A stretch of 64,000 nt of DNA from Saccharum officinarum. Taxonomy: Eukaryota; Streptophyta; Magnoliopsida; Poales; Poaceae. The position numbers were made by a program, and so were the translations under genes. The notes beneath the pieces are model-generated. The model saw only the letters and a list, made by a program, of their open reading frames with translations, searched no databases and had not been told where the DNA came from. The stretch's first letter is position 1. Every line of letters starts with the position of its first letter. This document shows positions 1-12,883 of the stretch, piece after piece. The DNA lies in assembly GCA_020631735.1 (NCBI GenBank), contig CM036191.1, positions 36,315,335 to 36,379,334 on the forward strand, read 5' to 3'.

Positions 1-1810
1 GAAAGCTCTAGTTTGGTTTTGGTAATCGAGTGCCAACTATGTGGACTAATGCTTTCATTGAGTGTGATTAGCTAGGGTCCACTTGATGGTGATGGACAAG
101 GCATAGGATGAGATGGAGATGGAGATCAAGATCACATACATGCTACTGTTCATCAAATGGAGAGAAGATGGAGCAAAAGCAAGCCACAAGGAAAAGGTAC
201 AAGATAGGGCTTTGCTTCTGCCAACCATGGTGCAATAGAGTGCATAGTTAGGTTTATGATAGATAATCGTACTATAAATAGGGTGTCACGTCTAGCTGCC
301 CACCACCTGTGGCGCCTATGGCATCTGTGCGGAGCGCAGCAGCCTCTGCGAGTGCCTGGCCAACAAGCTGGTCGGTTGAGCGGCGCATCGAGCTGGGCAT
401 GCTGATGGTGCAAGCTGGTCAGTGGCTAGGCAGGTTTTCGTCTGCGGTGAAAATGATTTTTACTGCTGGTTTTATTACAAACCTATGGTGATATATATAT
501 TACCACCAATGGTTTTCATAAAAGTGATGCTGAAAATATTGTTAGCGAAACCATTTCTATAGCAGTGGCCTCATTGAAGCACTCGTAGCACTCCCTACCT
601 CGTGCCCCACTAAGAGACTTTTGGCTTATTTGGTTTATGCTTCCATCGTACTGCAGTTAATCATGCTGCTAACGGTTTTTTTGGACGTTAACAGCATGAT
701 TGGTTCTGTGTTTCAGTCCAGCCTAGGTGGAACTAGTGAACCAGGCCATCATTGGCCAGGCTTTGTGGACACAAAGGGACTTGATTGGTTGTCCAGTTGC
801 GTGCAGTTCGGCTTGTAAGTAAAGTTGTTTGATTGCCTTGTTTGTTTGCTCATCCCACATGGCCGCTCTCTAACTCCATGCCATGTGCATGCTCTACACA
901 TGATGTGGCGCAGCCTATGGGGAGAGCAGGGAGAGACATGCGAATCTGGATTAGAGCGGAGAGAGAGGATATCGACCGAACAGCCGCTGGAGATCCAGGG
1001 TGTGTCAATCGAAGGAGAGCCCCCCACCCTAGGAAGGTTCTGCTTCTCTCGATAGGATTGTCCCTAATGCAAAGTCTAAGCCTTTATAGATGAGGCTTTC
1101 CTGAAATCATGAAACAAACTTCAACCTAGGATATCTTTTATTTCTAATTTACACCCTAACTTGCTGGAGGACTCTTCCTGCGCCTAACTGCCCTGTGAAG
1201 GTCTCTTCTTGCGCTTATAGGTGCAGTCCACAAAGGAGTCCACGACAACACCACACCTGCCACGGCAGCATCCAAAGCCTGTCACCCTGTGCTTTTGCAG
1301 CAATGGAAACCATTCAACAAGTCCTAGGAGGACTCACTGGTCAAGAGTTTGTGAGGTGAAGGCTAGTACAATTATTAGATACAAAATTTCACCACCTGCT
1401 TCTTGAAGATGTAGTCAATGGCCACTGATTTCATAATATGATGGATGACTGGTCTCTGTATTGGTCAAAATGCCTATGTTTATATGCCACTTTAATGACC
1501 TAGACTTTCTCTGCGACATGATGGACCAAAGGAGGTTGCGGAGAATTTTGAAAGTTCCGGTTACGATATGCTGATGTATGTAACAAGTAAATTTGACTCC
1601 GTTCGTTCTGAATAAGCTAGTACGGATGCATGCACAATACAAGCGTGGCCTGTGATCCTTTGCAATTTTTTTTATTTCGAAAAGAAAATCAAGTGTATCA
1701 ACCAGTGCTTTTGAAGAGCTATAATTCAAAGAGACATAAGCGTTAGAAATCCACGGATAAATTTAGTTCCTACAACTAACTAGACTTGCTTATCTTTGCA
1801 TGTGCGAAAT

Positions 1811-1831
1811 CTCTCTCTCTCTCTCTCTCTC
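1811..1831. repeat. (CT)n microsatellite
   Basis: A run of CT dinucleotides in unit A. The matching tract in unit B (about 15552-15567) is shorter, so it has changed length since the duplication. Confidence 0.9.
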
Positions 1832-3209
1832 GGTTTGCTAATACAATACCGATTATGATAATTCTATAAATTACTATACATGTTTTACCATTCGTATTCA
1901 TAGTTTTTTTTTCCATTGCATCACACATCTATGTTTCTGCAATATGTTTATTTGAAGTGTTATTTTAAATTTTGTGTCAGCTCTTATTGTAGGAGAGTAG
2001 TATTAGAATTTTTTTGACAAATTTATTACCTATAACTAATAAGAAATTTATATCTTTGCGATTGCTCCCTGTTTGTTTGCTAACACTATACCAATTAAAC
2101 ACTCTTTGACGTCTGCCCAGTTATGATAAATAGACAAATTACTATATAATTTTACCATCTGTATTTATAGTTCGTTCCAGTTGCTTGTTCTTCATGTGTC
2201 TCCAATGTGTGTGTTTAATTGAAATCTTATAGATAGATTTGTAATTAAATGTACTATCCAATTATCATAAGTTTATAAACATAAACAAAGTGAAATAAAA
2301 TAAAAAGAAATGGAAAAATCGTAATTTTGGAGACAGTATGATATCAAACCGTGCCTTATAAAAGGGAATGGAGGGTGCAGCTGCAAATTTTTTTAGATCA
2401 GGCTCCGACCCATTTCCATTAACATGTAATGGAGATTAGTTGAAATGACTTTGATACAACATTATGGCTGTTTGTGAATCAATGCCAATACTATAGCACT
2501 AAGCTGTTGTAGGACCCTAGTGCTAAGTACTCTATATAAGGTGTGCATGATCTGTTGACATATATTATGATTATGCACTTATCATTAATTTTTTATCTTA
2601 CCTTCCCTAACCGTGTACGGATATGTTAAGAAATCCTATATTTGACTAAGTTTCATAGGGCCACCAACGTGATGACTCATTCAGTTGACTTTGAATGTTT
2701 TGCATCTCCTTAATATTAAGTGCCACAAGATAAATTTAACTAGCGATTTATAGAACTGGTGGTTCATCGAGATCTGTTAATGTATAGGCCTTTCGTTGAC
2801 TAAGTAGATAACCATGTTGCTTTATTTTGCATGGAGCTACTGAGCATGCCTTCGAGGACACTCTGACGACCCTCCCTAAGCCTGGAGGTGGTGAATATGA
2901 TGGAAAGTTCTGCAGCTTTTTTAAACATTTTTTAACAAAATGATTTACTAATTAATGATGGACAAGTCAGTTTTTTATTAGACTCTTTATTTGGTCCTGA
3001 AATTGCTTTTTGACGCCTTGTATTATTTTAGGACGGGTGGGAGGAAGTATATTTTTTCAGTTTTGAGACACTAAGCCCAAGAGGGCTAGGGCACGAGCAC
3101 TCCCCAACAATACCTATCAGTCTAAGAAAGCCAGGTGCCAATTCCTAAGCACTCTCCAGGTGTAGTGGATCATGCACCAGACCAGCTACTGTGTTGGCCA
3201 AACTTCTAT

Positions 3210-3241
3210 ATTTATTTATTTATTTATTTATTTATTTATAT
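3210..3241. repeat. (TTTA)n microsatellite
   Basis: About eight ATTT units inside the unit A block that unit B lacks. No coding potential is visible around it. Confidence 0.85.
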
Positions 3242-3885
3242 CTAAATAGGAGATCTCCACTATATGATTTTCAGCCTACTCATGTTAAGCCACTAACTTT
3301 GCAACCTTTTCGACCATTATGCATTAATCAAAAGCCAAGGAACTGTTGTACAGTTGTAGTGTTGTGGGCTTGTGGCATTGTTGGTTGTCACAAATACAAC
3401 GGTGCAATGCACTTAAAAGACAAGGAAACTCCAATTAACAATGCAAACAATTCAGATTTACCATGTGGCATGTGATAAGCATGGTCGCACACTGTACCTG
3501 ATCCAATAATTCACTCAGTGGAATCAAGAGATCAAGAAGCAACAGCTCCGGCAATTGATATCCAGAGCGGCCAGGGAGGAGATTGTTACCAAACTACGAG
3601 AGATCGATAGTATTTGGGTTAGTATTTAGGTAGAACGAGGTCTCGAGCTCCGGCAACTGCCGCACTCACCACCGCCGTCGCCGACAGGCATGGTTCAGAT
3701 AATGACAAAGTCAAGTTCGTTCTCTCCTCTCTCAACGATACAGGAGGAAAACACTCTGGGCCCGTTCCGGCGCTTCTTTCCCCGCCTGCTTCTTAGTGGT
3801 GACTTCTTTCAGTGGCCACCGGGGTGTTGTTAGTAACAGGGAGAGGGGTGTACGTAAAGCTAGTTCGTTTTGCACTGCTATCAAA

Positions 3886-4329
3886 CAGGGACGGAGCTAG
3901 GATTTGACCATGGGGGGCGCTTTTGTTATACCAATGATAACCATATATGATAAAATATGCGCGCGTATATACACATATAAGTATATTGAGTTAGCAAGAG
4001 TATAAATAATAACCAAATCAATATTTGTTTCGCGATACAAAAGGAAGTTAAAAGTCTAAAATGATAATGAAATTCTAGCAAAAGAAAAAATTAAATAGCC
4101 TAAGTCTCTAATCTCTACCCAATTAATATAATTCATTGAAAAATCATTGTAGTAACTAGAATAAAAGAAAGGGAAAAGATAAAGCACTAATAATTGCTCG
4201 TATATTATGCAGATAAACTAAGATATATTTTTTTTGGAAAAAATAAACTAAGATATTATGTAGGAAAAACTACAACAATAATAACAAGAACAAAATAGAG
4301 GAAGAAGATAACATAAATATTAGACATAA

Positions 4330-4364
<35 letters not shown>

Positions 4365-4499
4365 ATAAAGACTAACACAAAGAAGAGATGATAAATAAAT
4401 ACAACACTAATTAATAATTTTTATTAGCTAATTAAGGGATTATATAGTGGGGCACTAGGGAGGTTGTGGGGTGTGGCCCACCCCTTCCCTCCGTCCCTG
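3886..4499. mobile_element. hAT-type non-autonomous DNA transposon (unit A)
   Basis: The element begins CAGGGACGGAG and ends CTCCGTCCCTG, perfect inverted termini. It is flanked by the 8-bp direct repeat 'ctatcaaa' (3878-3885 and 4500-4507). An 8-bp target duplication with CAGGG-like ends is characteristic of hAT elements. The 614-bp interior is AT-rich, has no transposase frame, and contains a 30-bp (AT)n run at 4333-4362. Confidence 0.85.
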
Positions 4500-4656
4500 C
4501 TATCAAAGCTCACGGGTAAGCCATCATGGCATTATTATTATTACTCTCCTAGTTAGAATGCATCCTCCTTCGAGCTCGCCCTCCGTAGCCTCAATCCTGA
4601 AGATCCATCTCTTTGGCTTCCTAGCAAATTTTTTAGAGTTTTAGGGCAGTGCCCAG

Positions 4657-5184
4657 TAAGGCTGGACGAAAAACTCGAAGCTCGTTAGCTCGCTCGGCTC
4701 GTGGCTGGCTCGGCTCAGCTCGGCTCGGCTCGTTATGATAACGAGCCGAGCCGAGCCAGGATTTTAGCTCGTTAGCTATAACGAGCCAACTCGAGCTGGC
4801 TCGTTAGCCGCTCGCGAGCCAAACGAGCCATAGTTTTAGGGAAAAAGTCATTATAACTTATATTAGTTTTGTATTACTTCATGTCTTGCACTTCACAAAT
4901 GGATGATATGTTAGCTCATATGAATATTTTATTCGATTTAAGTTTATTGAATATATTATTTTTATATTATTTATATTTTTAAGCTTTAGATAAATGCAAA
5001 TATTATATTTTGTGTATTTTTTATACCTGGCTCGCGAGCCTAACGAGCCAGCTCGAGCTCATAACGAGCCGAGCCGAGCTGACTTTCTGGCTCGTTAAGA
5101 TAACGAGCCGAGCCGAGCTGGCTCGTTATCCTAACGAGCCAGAACGAGCCGAGCCGAGCCAGCTCGGCTCGTTATCCAGCCTTA
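4657..5184. mobile_element. hAT-type MITE with GAGCCGAGC subterminal repeats
   Basis: A 528-bp element with 10-bp inverted termini TAAGGCTGGA / TCCAGCCTTA and an exact 8-bp target duplication 'gtgcccag' (4649-4656, 5185-5192). Both subterminal regions are packed with ACGAGCC / GGCTCGT motifs in both orientations, a usual transposase-binding layout for hAT elements, around an AT-rich centre. Unit B has one uninterrupted 'gtgcccag' at 17354-17361, so this insertion is unique to A. Confidence 0.9.
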
Positions 5185-5199
5185 GTGCCCAGCCTTCCA

Positions 5200-6800
5200 A
5201 CCATTATAGTCAAAAGATGGTTTAAACCATTACAGCATAAAGGATGGCATGCCATCCAAGGGTTCGGCCCATGCCACCAGAAAGGAACCACAAAACCTCG
5301 GCCGAGTTTACAAAACAGTGAAGACTAAACTACAAGGAAGGAACCCACCAGCAGCAGCCTACGATCGCCATCACCAACTTCTTCAGGCCGAGGTGAAGAG
5401 TTCCAGGGACCTCAAACTGAAGCTTGAATGTCCCCCAGCCTTCTGGATGTCCTTTAAGTCAGCCAAAGGAGTCTTCTAGCCAGCACCTTGAGCTCTCCAG
5501 CTTTCAACTTCAGATTCTCCTGTATGTCCTCCTGGTGTAGAATGCTTCAGTTTTGCACCGATCCAGCTATCGTGTGAAAGAGTATCCATACCCTTCCAAA
5601 ATTTTTTTTGTGAAGAGAAGGAGGACTTATATTAAATCTTGGCACAGTACATCCCCAAAACATGAAAAAAAAAATCTGAAATAAAAAATACATAATGTTC
5701 TATCCACATTCTTCCATTATCTTCTTCCCCAATGTGCAGTCCTTATGCCAAATTCAACGACCAACCCCAAAATATTGGACATGCCGCAAGATCCAATGCT
5801 TCGGAACTAGTCCAAAACATATCTAAATTGTTGAAAGAATATCGGCAGTTGCATCATCGGATACGACATAGGCTGTAGAATCATCACCTAGAGACCTTGA
5901 ATTCCTCTCCGCAACCATCGACGATGAGATCGATGACCCAGAGTCACTATCCTCGTAGGGGGCTCCCAGAAGCACCCTCCCCTTTCAGATAAAAGCCACA
6001 AATTGGCCGTCTGCCGATGAAATCGATGCCTACAACGACGATCTCGTCGCGGCAATCACCGAAGTCATCGCAGAAAACATGATGCCGACCGAAAATCATC
6101 TGATTTCACCAGAAGATTTATTGGACCAAACCCTAATCAACTAGACAGAAAAACTACGGCAAAAAAGGATGGGTCCCCTCCCCTTCTTGTCCCTTCCGTC
6201 TAATTCACTCTCAAAAACAAAGGTCGTTTCTCAATTTCCAAAGGCACCAAAGGCTGTAGAAGTAAAGACATTAATCACACTATTCTTTTAATTACTTAAC
6301 CAAAATTTGCCAATTGAATCAAGGGAACCCCCTAACTTGACCCCTAGTAAGTCAGACAAAGCCACCCAAAGTTGTGCAGCAACAACACAGTGAAAGAAGG
6401 GATGCTGCACTTATTCTTTCTCACCGCTGAAAAGACAGGTTTCATCCTCAACCTTCCTTCTCTTGCTGAGGTTATCTCTAGTCAACACCTTATTTTTAGA
6501 TATTAACCAGAGAAAATAGTGGACTCTTGGAGAAATCTTAATATGCCAAACAGCAGACACCAGAACAGGTTTAATGCCTCTAAAGTTAATGACCTTGTAA
6601 AGGGACTGAACTGAATAAATACAAAAGGAATTAAATTTCCAAACTAGAGAATCCTCTTCATCTGTAAACACAATAGTGGAAGCTAATTGACACACCTCAT
6701 CCCACATCTCTAGTAACCTAGCATCAACACATCTGCTAAAGGAACAACTTCCTAGCAATTCACACAAACTGAAAAAAAAAGAACCACTGTTGTCCCCCAA
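5200..6800 (-). mobile_element. LINE (non-LTR retrotransposon) remnant, unit A
   Basis: On the minus strand, 6800-6411 encodes a stretch typical of the zinc-binding region after plant LINE reverse transcriptases (zf-RVT). It includes the pattern D-S-L-V-W-K then Y-S-V-Q-S-L-Y and 'PRVHYFLWLISKNKVLTRDNL'. Further down the same strand are broken frames (about 6120-5840 and 5600-5230) that I cannot assign. No endonuclease or catalytic RT motif is present. It is a dead 3' fragment, repeated in unit B. Confidence 0.7.
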
Positions 6801-7437
6801 ATTAATTATCTTATCTAGCTACTCGGTCCTAGGGGAAGGATGACCAAAGAGGTCGGTCCTAGGGGAATGATGACCAAAGAGGTATCACGGTCATCAATTT
6901 GCATGATTTCAGGATTAGCACACTGGCTCATTTTCTAGTGGTGCCAAGAAATCTATTCAAATATTTATGCTTTTTTCTTCTTCGTTCTGCACATTATGCT
7001 TAACTATATAACGATTCAGTTTGAAGTTCTGCAGTAATGCGTGGGGTGTTTTTTTTTAGTAAAGGACACTGATAGCACTCAAACGTGTCTTTCAAGTAAT
7101 GTCGAGAAGTTGCTTCCCATCTTCCACTTTGATTTGTCTCGTGCCATGCATTTGACTATGCAACAGGACCAAGTGTCCATTCAGCGGAAGTTCCTTCATA
7201 TGAACCTCATGCATCGTCAAATATATAATTGGTAACTTACGATGAGAGACCCACAGACCCAGTTCTCCCACAAGAACTTCTTTTTTTTTTGGCGAAATCT
7301 CCCACAAGAACTAGGAATTGAACTCCCGTTCTCATACAATTTTAGCAAAACCTTCCCTCCTTCCTATCGTGTTTCTGGTGATTCATCTGATCCTGATAAG
7401 CATCAGCAGACTGCAGGCTGATCAAGGGAGTATCGAG

Positions 7438-8204
7438 CCATCCACCTGTCTCTTTCGCTTCTCACCTCAAATAAATAAATAAAATACCCTTACAAAGGGA
7501 CCTACTCGATGAGTCAGATTGCAAATACTAGCTAGTGGCTGTCTATTTCCGTTGAGGATGTCCTTGGACTAAAAAAACGCGTGCAACAGTGGCCAGTCAC
7601 CCTCTGCTATTGCAGCAATGGAAGCCATTCAACATCGTCACGAAATTTATATAAAAAAACATCGTCACGAAGACTCACTGGTCAATAGTCTGTGACGTGA
7701 ACGGCACTGATTTTGGAAGATGTACTGAATGGCTAATGATTTCATAATATGATAGATGACTGGTCACGATGCCGATGTGTGTGTGTGCCGCTTTAATGAC
7801 CTAGACTCTCTCCGCCATGATGGACCAAAGAAGCTTGCAGATAATTTAAAAGTATCGGTTATGATATGCTGATGTATGTAACAAGTACATTTGGCTCATT
7901 CGCTCTAAATAGGCAAGTAAATTTGACTTATTACTCAATTGTATTATCTATTCAATTGCATTTTGAATTTAAAAGTATGGGTTACGATTTCAAATTTACT
8001 TGTTACATACATCAGGATATCATAACCGATACTTTTAACAATACAATTGTACTCTATATAGTTTTTATCACCAAAATAAGCAGGGTATATCAAAATGAGT
8101 GACGATGAATTCCCTTTTGTCCTTTGCGGATCCTTTAGATATAGAAAGAGCAGCTAGGAGAATCACCTCTTCGCCCCTATAAGGTTTTGTAAACAATATA
8201 CCCA
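7438..8204. other. Spacer between units A and B, left part
   Basis: AT-rich intergenic DNA. No open frame above 80 codons has recognisable content. Parts are the diverged third copy annotated separately. Confidence 0.6.
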
Positions 8205-8470
8205 TAAGGCCTTATTTGGATGCATGTGTATTCACTTCAGTCCACACGTGTTGGAGTGGATTGGAATGAAACTTAATTTAATTCCACGCCAATCCACTTC
8301 AACACATGTGGATTCAGATGAATATATGCGCATCCAAACAAGGCCTAAGAGGGTATTATTGGACCTTCTAATCCTTACCTGTATTATATTTCTTCAGATT
8401 TTAGACAATATAAACCCAAGAGGACTAGGACACGGGCATTCTCCAACAATACCAATCAGTCTAATGTCTG
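7565..8470. repeat. Diverged third copy of part of the duplicated unit
   Basis: Segments of the A-B spacer match unit A at clearly lower identity. The 'cagcaatggaagccattcaac' neighbourhood near 7610, the 'gatatgctgatgtatgtaac' stretch near 7865 and the 'caacaatacca' block near 8440 correspond in order to about 1290, 1565 and 3105 of unit A. This suggests an older duplication, shortened by deletions, that predates the A/B event. Confidence 0.65.
8208..8345. mobile_element. Tourist-type MITE (PIF/Harbinger)
   Basis: A 138-bp near-palindrome with termini GGCCTTATTTGGATGC / GCATCCAAACAAGGCC, flanked by TAA (8205-8207 and 8346-8348). The 3-bp TAA/TTA target duplication and the ends fit Tourist MITEs. 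Inner arms pair strongly, so it would fold into a hairpin if transcribed. Confidence 0.85.
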
Positions 8471-8995
8471 TTTGGATCCTATGTAGCTCACAATTAGCTC
8501 CTATAAATTAGTTGTTATTAGAATTCTCAGCTAATACGCTAGCTAATAATTCGCATCAGGAAAAAATTGGAGCGCCTCTGAAGATTGTTTCTATAGTAGT
8601 GAACATTCATTTTTGGAACAAATATAATAATATAGTTATTCCCATGTTTTTTTGTTTAGAACCATTTAGGAAATGTTTCTCATAGCGCATCTGCTGAAAC
8701 TGTCTGAGGCCCTGGATCCACCCTAAGTTTAGCTGGGGTTGTTTAGATCCTCTAGCTAACTGTTGCTTATTTACCATGTTGCCCTTACTTTTTTGTTGAG
8801 CCTGATATGGACACGGAAAAAATAGAGGGGCAATTTTGTCTTTACTCACACTTTAGCTGGGTTGGAACAGCTAAAGGGATGGTGTAAATTTTGGCCTCCA
8901 GCTAAAGTTTAGCTGAGTTTTAGTTGTCCCCCGTTTGGATCCCTAGCTACTAAACTAATTTAGCAGCTGAAATTTAGCTGATGGATCCAAACAGA
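8467..8995. mobile_element. Inverted-repeat element with TCTGTTTGGATCC ends
   Basis: Termini TCTGTTTGGATCC and GGATCCAAACAGA are inverted copies. Inside, TTAGCTG/CAGCTAA words recur and a nested GTTTAGATCC/GTTTGGATCC set suggests an element inserted into a related one. No target duplication is clear to me. Confidence 0.55.
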
Positions 8996-9000
8996 GCCTA

Positions 9001-10257
9001 AGAAAAGGATCTAGCATAAGTAGCTCCAACTATATGGTTTATCATGGTTCAAAATGCCCAGCAGTCACATAGACAATTTGAAATAGAAATACTATCAATT
9101 TTTTAGTTGTTGAACTGTGATGAACAACTTGTTTAACAAAATGAGCAACTGATACTTGACGGCTTGCTTTTGGGTCCATGTGCAGGTGGAGGGGAGATGA
9201 TACAGGTCCTTGCGGACGAACAGTGCGGAGCCTGCCATGCCATCATCCGCCATGTCATTAGCAGTTTGTGCAAAAAGTAATGAAACGAACATACTGGTTC
9301 ACTATAAATGAATCGCTGACCAGCATAAATAAACTGGACCTTCTCCAAATCGATCGAGGATCCATATTCAGTGTATGCATCCGAGTGTCTATATATTGAA
9401 GGTTTACTACAATAATCCTGTACTAGCTAGTTTGTATTTTGAAAGATGAATTATATCAATATCATATCGTGTCAAATATACACTGCCTTCTTTCTTGAAT
9501 GATTATGATATCTACTCTTCTTTCTGCACTTTACATTAGTATTCTTTCCGTGTATACACTGTCTTTGATATAGGTCACTGCGGACCATGCCTAAATAATA
9601 GATATTGTTTGAGTATATATGTAAATCGAGAACAAGAGATTGAAAATGATTGAACTCCACTTCTCCCATTGACTGATCAGGTTTATATACACTATGAACC
9701 ATCGCTTGGTGGGATGACCGATGCCCTGAAGTTGGTAATTTACACTACCGTATAATAATTGCCTGATTAAAAAGACGTCGAAGGTTAATCCTAATCACCC
9801 CTACTATATAACACACAATCCTTGTCGGCTTGTCGTTGCTGCCAGTTGTGCTAGAGCCGGAATTGATCTGATTTCACTGTCGGGTCATAAGCCTAGAATC
9901 TGGGTAATGATTGGGATCCTATTGATCGTGCAGTGAAGCAAGCTATCACTACCAATTCAGACCACAACCTGGCAGCGATATGCCACGTTCGAGTAGTGGT
10001 TTGAACCAACAACAGAATCCCAATATCACTGTCGGGTCATGGGTTGACCCGACACTGTCCTGCCCCCACTGGCCCCAGGTTATGAACAGTCCCGATGTGT
10101 TGGCAATCAATAGGTTTCTATAGATGTGCTCTTGTATTGCCACAACCACCAAGAGCAAAAGCATTTCTATTAAAGCTTTAAGATTATATAAAAAATTATT
10201 CACCTCAAGAGAAAGCACCTAGTCATGACTAGCTCGATGATCAGGTTATCATTGGTT
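9001..10257. other. Spacer between units A and B, right part
   Basis: No gene recognised. 9137-9188 resembles 21024-21071 (shared 'gatacttgacgg' and 'ccatgtgcaggtgg'), a dispersed repeat. 10030-10070 contains a GTCGGGTCA...TGACCCGAC inverted motif. Confidence 0.5.
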
Positions 10258-11999
10258 GAAAGCTCTAGTTTGGTTTTGGTAATTGAGTGCCAACTATGTG
10301 GACTAATGCTTTCATTGAGTGTGATTAGCTAGGGTCCACTTGATGGTGATGGACAAGGCATAGGATGAGATGGAGATGGAGATCAAGATCACATACGTGC
10401 AACTGTTCATCAAATGGAGAGAAGATGGAGCAAAAGCAAGCCACAAGGAAAAGGTACAAGATAGGGCTTTGCTTCTGCCAACCATGGTGCAATAGAGTGC
10501 ATAGTTGGGTTTAAGATAGATAACCGTACTATAAATAGGGTGTCACGTCTGGCTGCCCACCACCTGTGGCGCCTATGGCATCTGTGCGGAGCGCAGCAGC
10601 CTCTGCGAGTGCCTGGCCAACAAGCTGGTCGGTTGAGCGGCGCATCGAGCTGGGCATGCTGATGGTGCAAGCTGGTCAGTGGCTAGGCAGGTTTTCGTCT
10701 GCAGTGAAAATGATTTTTACTGCTGGTTTTATTACAAACCTATGGTGATATATATATTACCACCAATGGTTTTCATAAAAGTGATGCTGAAAATATTGTT
10801 AGTGAAACCATTTCTATAGCAGTGGCCTCATTGAAGCACTCGTAGCACTCCCTACCTCGTGCACCACTAAGAGACTTTTGGCTTATTTGGTTTATGCTTC
10901 CATCGTGCTGCAGTTTATCATGCTGCTAACGGTTTTTTGGACGTTAACAGCATGATTGGTTCTGTGTTTCAGTCCAGCCTAGGTGGAACTAGTGAACCAG
11001 GCCATCATTGGCCAGGCTTTGTGGACACAAAGGGACTTGATTGGTTGTCCAGTTGGGTGCAGTTCGGCTCGTAAGTAAAGTTGTTTGATTGCCTTGTTTG
11101 TTTGCTCATCCGACATGGCCGCTCTCTAACTCCATGACATGTGCACGCTCCACACATGATGTGGCGCAGCCTATGGGGAGAGCAGGGAGAGACATGCGAA
11201 TCTGGATTAGAGCGGAGAGAGAGGATATCGACCGAACAGCCGCTGGAGATCCAGGGCGTGTCAATCGAAGGAGAGCCCCCCACCCTAGGAAGGTTCTGCT
11301 TCTCTCGATAGGATTGTCCCTAATGCAAACTCTAAGCCTTTATAGATGAGGCTTTCCTGAAATCATGAAACAAACTTCAACCTAGGATATCTTTTATTTC
11401 TAATTTACACCCTAACTTGCTGGAGGACTCTTCCTGCGCCTAACTGCCCTGTGAAGGTCTCTTCTTGCGCCTATAGGTGCAGCCCACAAAGGAGTCCACG
11501 ACAACACCACACCTGCCAGCCAGGCCGATGGATGCCTCGTGCATCAGCCAAGCTAGGTTAAAGCGCATCTCCGGTCAACAAAACGTTCCAAACCTGCATC
11601 ACACGAGCCAAGCTGGACTGCATCGTGCATCCATCCAACTAATCATAGCCTAAATCCACTGCAGCGTGCCTGCTGGTTCGGTGCTGTTGCACGCTGACGG
11701 CAGCATCCAAAGCCTGTCACCCTGTGCTTTTGCAGCAATGGAAACCATTCAACAAGTCATAAGAGGACTCACTGGTCAAGAGTTTGTGAGGTGAAGGCTA
11801 GTACAATTATTAGATACAAATTTTCACCACCTGCTTCTTGAAGATGTAGTCAATGGCCACTGATTTCATAATATGATGGATGACTGGTCTCTGTATTGGT
11901 CAAAATGCCTATGTTTATATGCCACTTTAATGACCTAGACTTTCTCTGCGACATGATGGACCAAAGGAGGTTGCGGAGAATTTTGAAAGTTCCGGTTAT

Positions 12000-12070
12000 G
12001 ATATGCTGATGTATGTAACAAGTAAATTTGACTCCGTTCGTTCTGAATAAGCTAGTACGGATGCATGCAC
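12000..12070 (+). repeat. 71-bp direct repeat, left copy
   Basis: Identical to 15307-15377, starting 'gatatgctgatgtatg' and ending 'gatgcatgcac'. Unit A has the sequence once (from 1565), followed by 'aatac' as after the right copy here. The pair therefore brackets a later insertion. Confidence 0.9.
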
Positions 12071-12072
12071 GA

Positions 12073-12697
12073 GGGAAGTAACAGTGAACATCATGCTTCA
12101 TGCTGTCAAAGCGAAGGTAGCGGAGGTCCATACATGCTTCAAAAGCGACGTCTTCAATGCTAGCCTCCATGGTAGCTCGACGACCCATGTGAGAATACAT
12201 CCTGTCCAGCTGGTATGCCCCTTTTTTCTCATCCTTAGGAAAAATACTCGCTCTTGCCTTCCAGTGAGTGTCCTCCAGCAGATGGGTATACTCCAACAGA
12301 CGTACTCCACAGCTGGGTGCCAATCAGCGAAGTAGACAGAGAGTATTCCCACAAGTCGATGGTGAGAGACAGCATCTCCTCCAGCCTTGTGGTAGATCTT
12401 CACAGTCCACCCTATTGGAGGAGGTGGTACATCCTCAGCAGCTTCATCATATGGTGGAGACGGGGGTTGCTCTCCTCCATTGGCTTCCTCCTCTTCATCA
12501 TCTTCAATCTCAATGATCTCAGGATCTTCTTCAGGCTCGGGTTCTTCCTGGAGAGGTGTTGACGCTTGGATTGGTGCTTCAGGGGCCTGCTTCTGCTCCT
12601 GGGGTGCTTCCTCTTGTGGCTCTTCAGGTGCAAGCAAGGCACGAGGTGGGTAGTGTCCTCTAGTGGTGATGCGGGCAGTCTTGCGGCCACAAACCAT
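12073..12697 (-). pseudogene. First ORF of the LTR element, frameshifted
   Basis: The frame opens with ATG at 12697, about 175 bp after the primer binding site. It has a basic start, then a long Pro/Glu/Gln and acidic linker including a run of Asp/Glu. Near 12310 the coherent content moves to another frame, ending with a Trp-Lys-Ala-Arg stretch and Cys-Met-Asp-Leu-Arg-Tyr, before the insertion boundary. It occupies the gag position but I recognise no capsid or zinc-knuckle motif. Truncated and probably not functional. Confidence 0.5.
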
Positions 12698-12870
12698 CTA
12701 CAGAGTTTTAGATGTAGTTAGAATAGAGGTAAAATTTCATAATAGAATGAGACATAAGAAGCATAAAAATTTATCAAATAACAAGAGCAAGATAATAAGC
12801 ATAAAAATAGTGAAAAAGAAGATACTAAATCGACCATTTCTAGCTAGGCTTGCGTCCTACAGTCAACAAA

Positions 12871-12883
12871 GGCTCTGATACCA
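12871..12883 (-). other. Primer binding site for initiator tRNA-Met
   Basis: On the minus strand this reads TGGTATCAGAGCC, complementary to the 3' part of plant tRNA-iMet. It lies 3 nt after the LTR end TGACA, as in most plant LTR retrotransposons. Confidence 0.8.

Larger units (their letters stand above)
1..7437. repeat. Tandem segmental duplication, unit A
   Basis: The sequence from the first base to about 7437 recurs from 10258 to 19591. Across the first 1.1 kb I count about 22 differences, so roughly 98% identity. The homology stops abruptly after 'gggagtatcgag' in both copies (7437 and 19591). The unit is made of transposon remnants (LINE, hAT, AT-rich DNA) and I see no intact gene. Its left boundary may lie outside the window. 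Unit A carries a 528-bp MITE and a block at 2640-3766 that unit B lacks. Confidence 0.9.

Noticed and set aside
309..491. Short plus-strand frame with an upstream TATA-like 'ctataaata', present in both tandem units
   Set aside because: The units are 98% identical throughout, so preservation says nothing about selection, and no homology is recognised.
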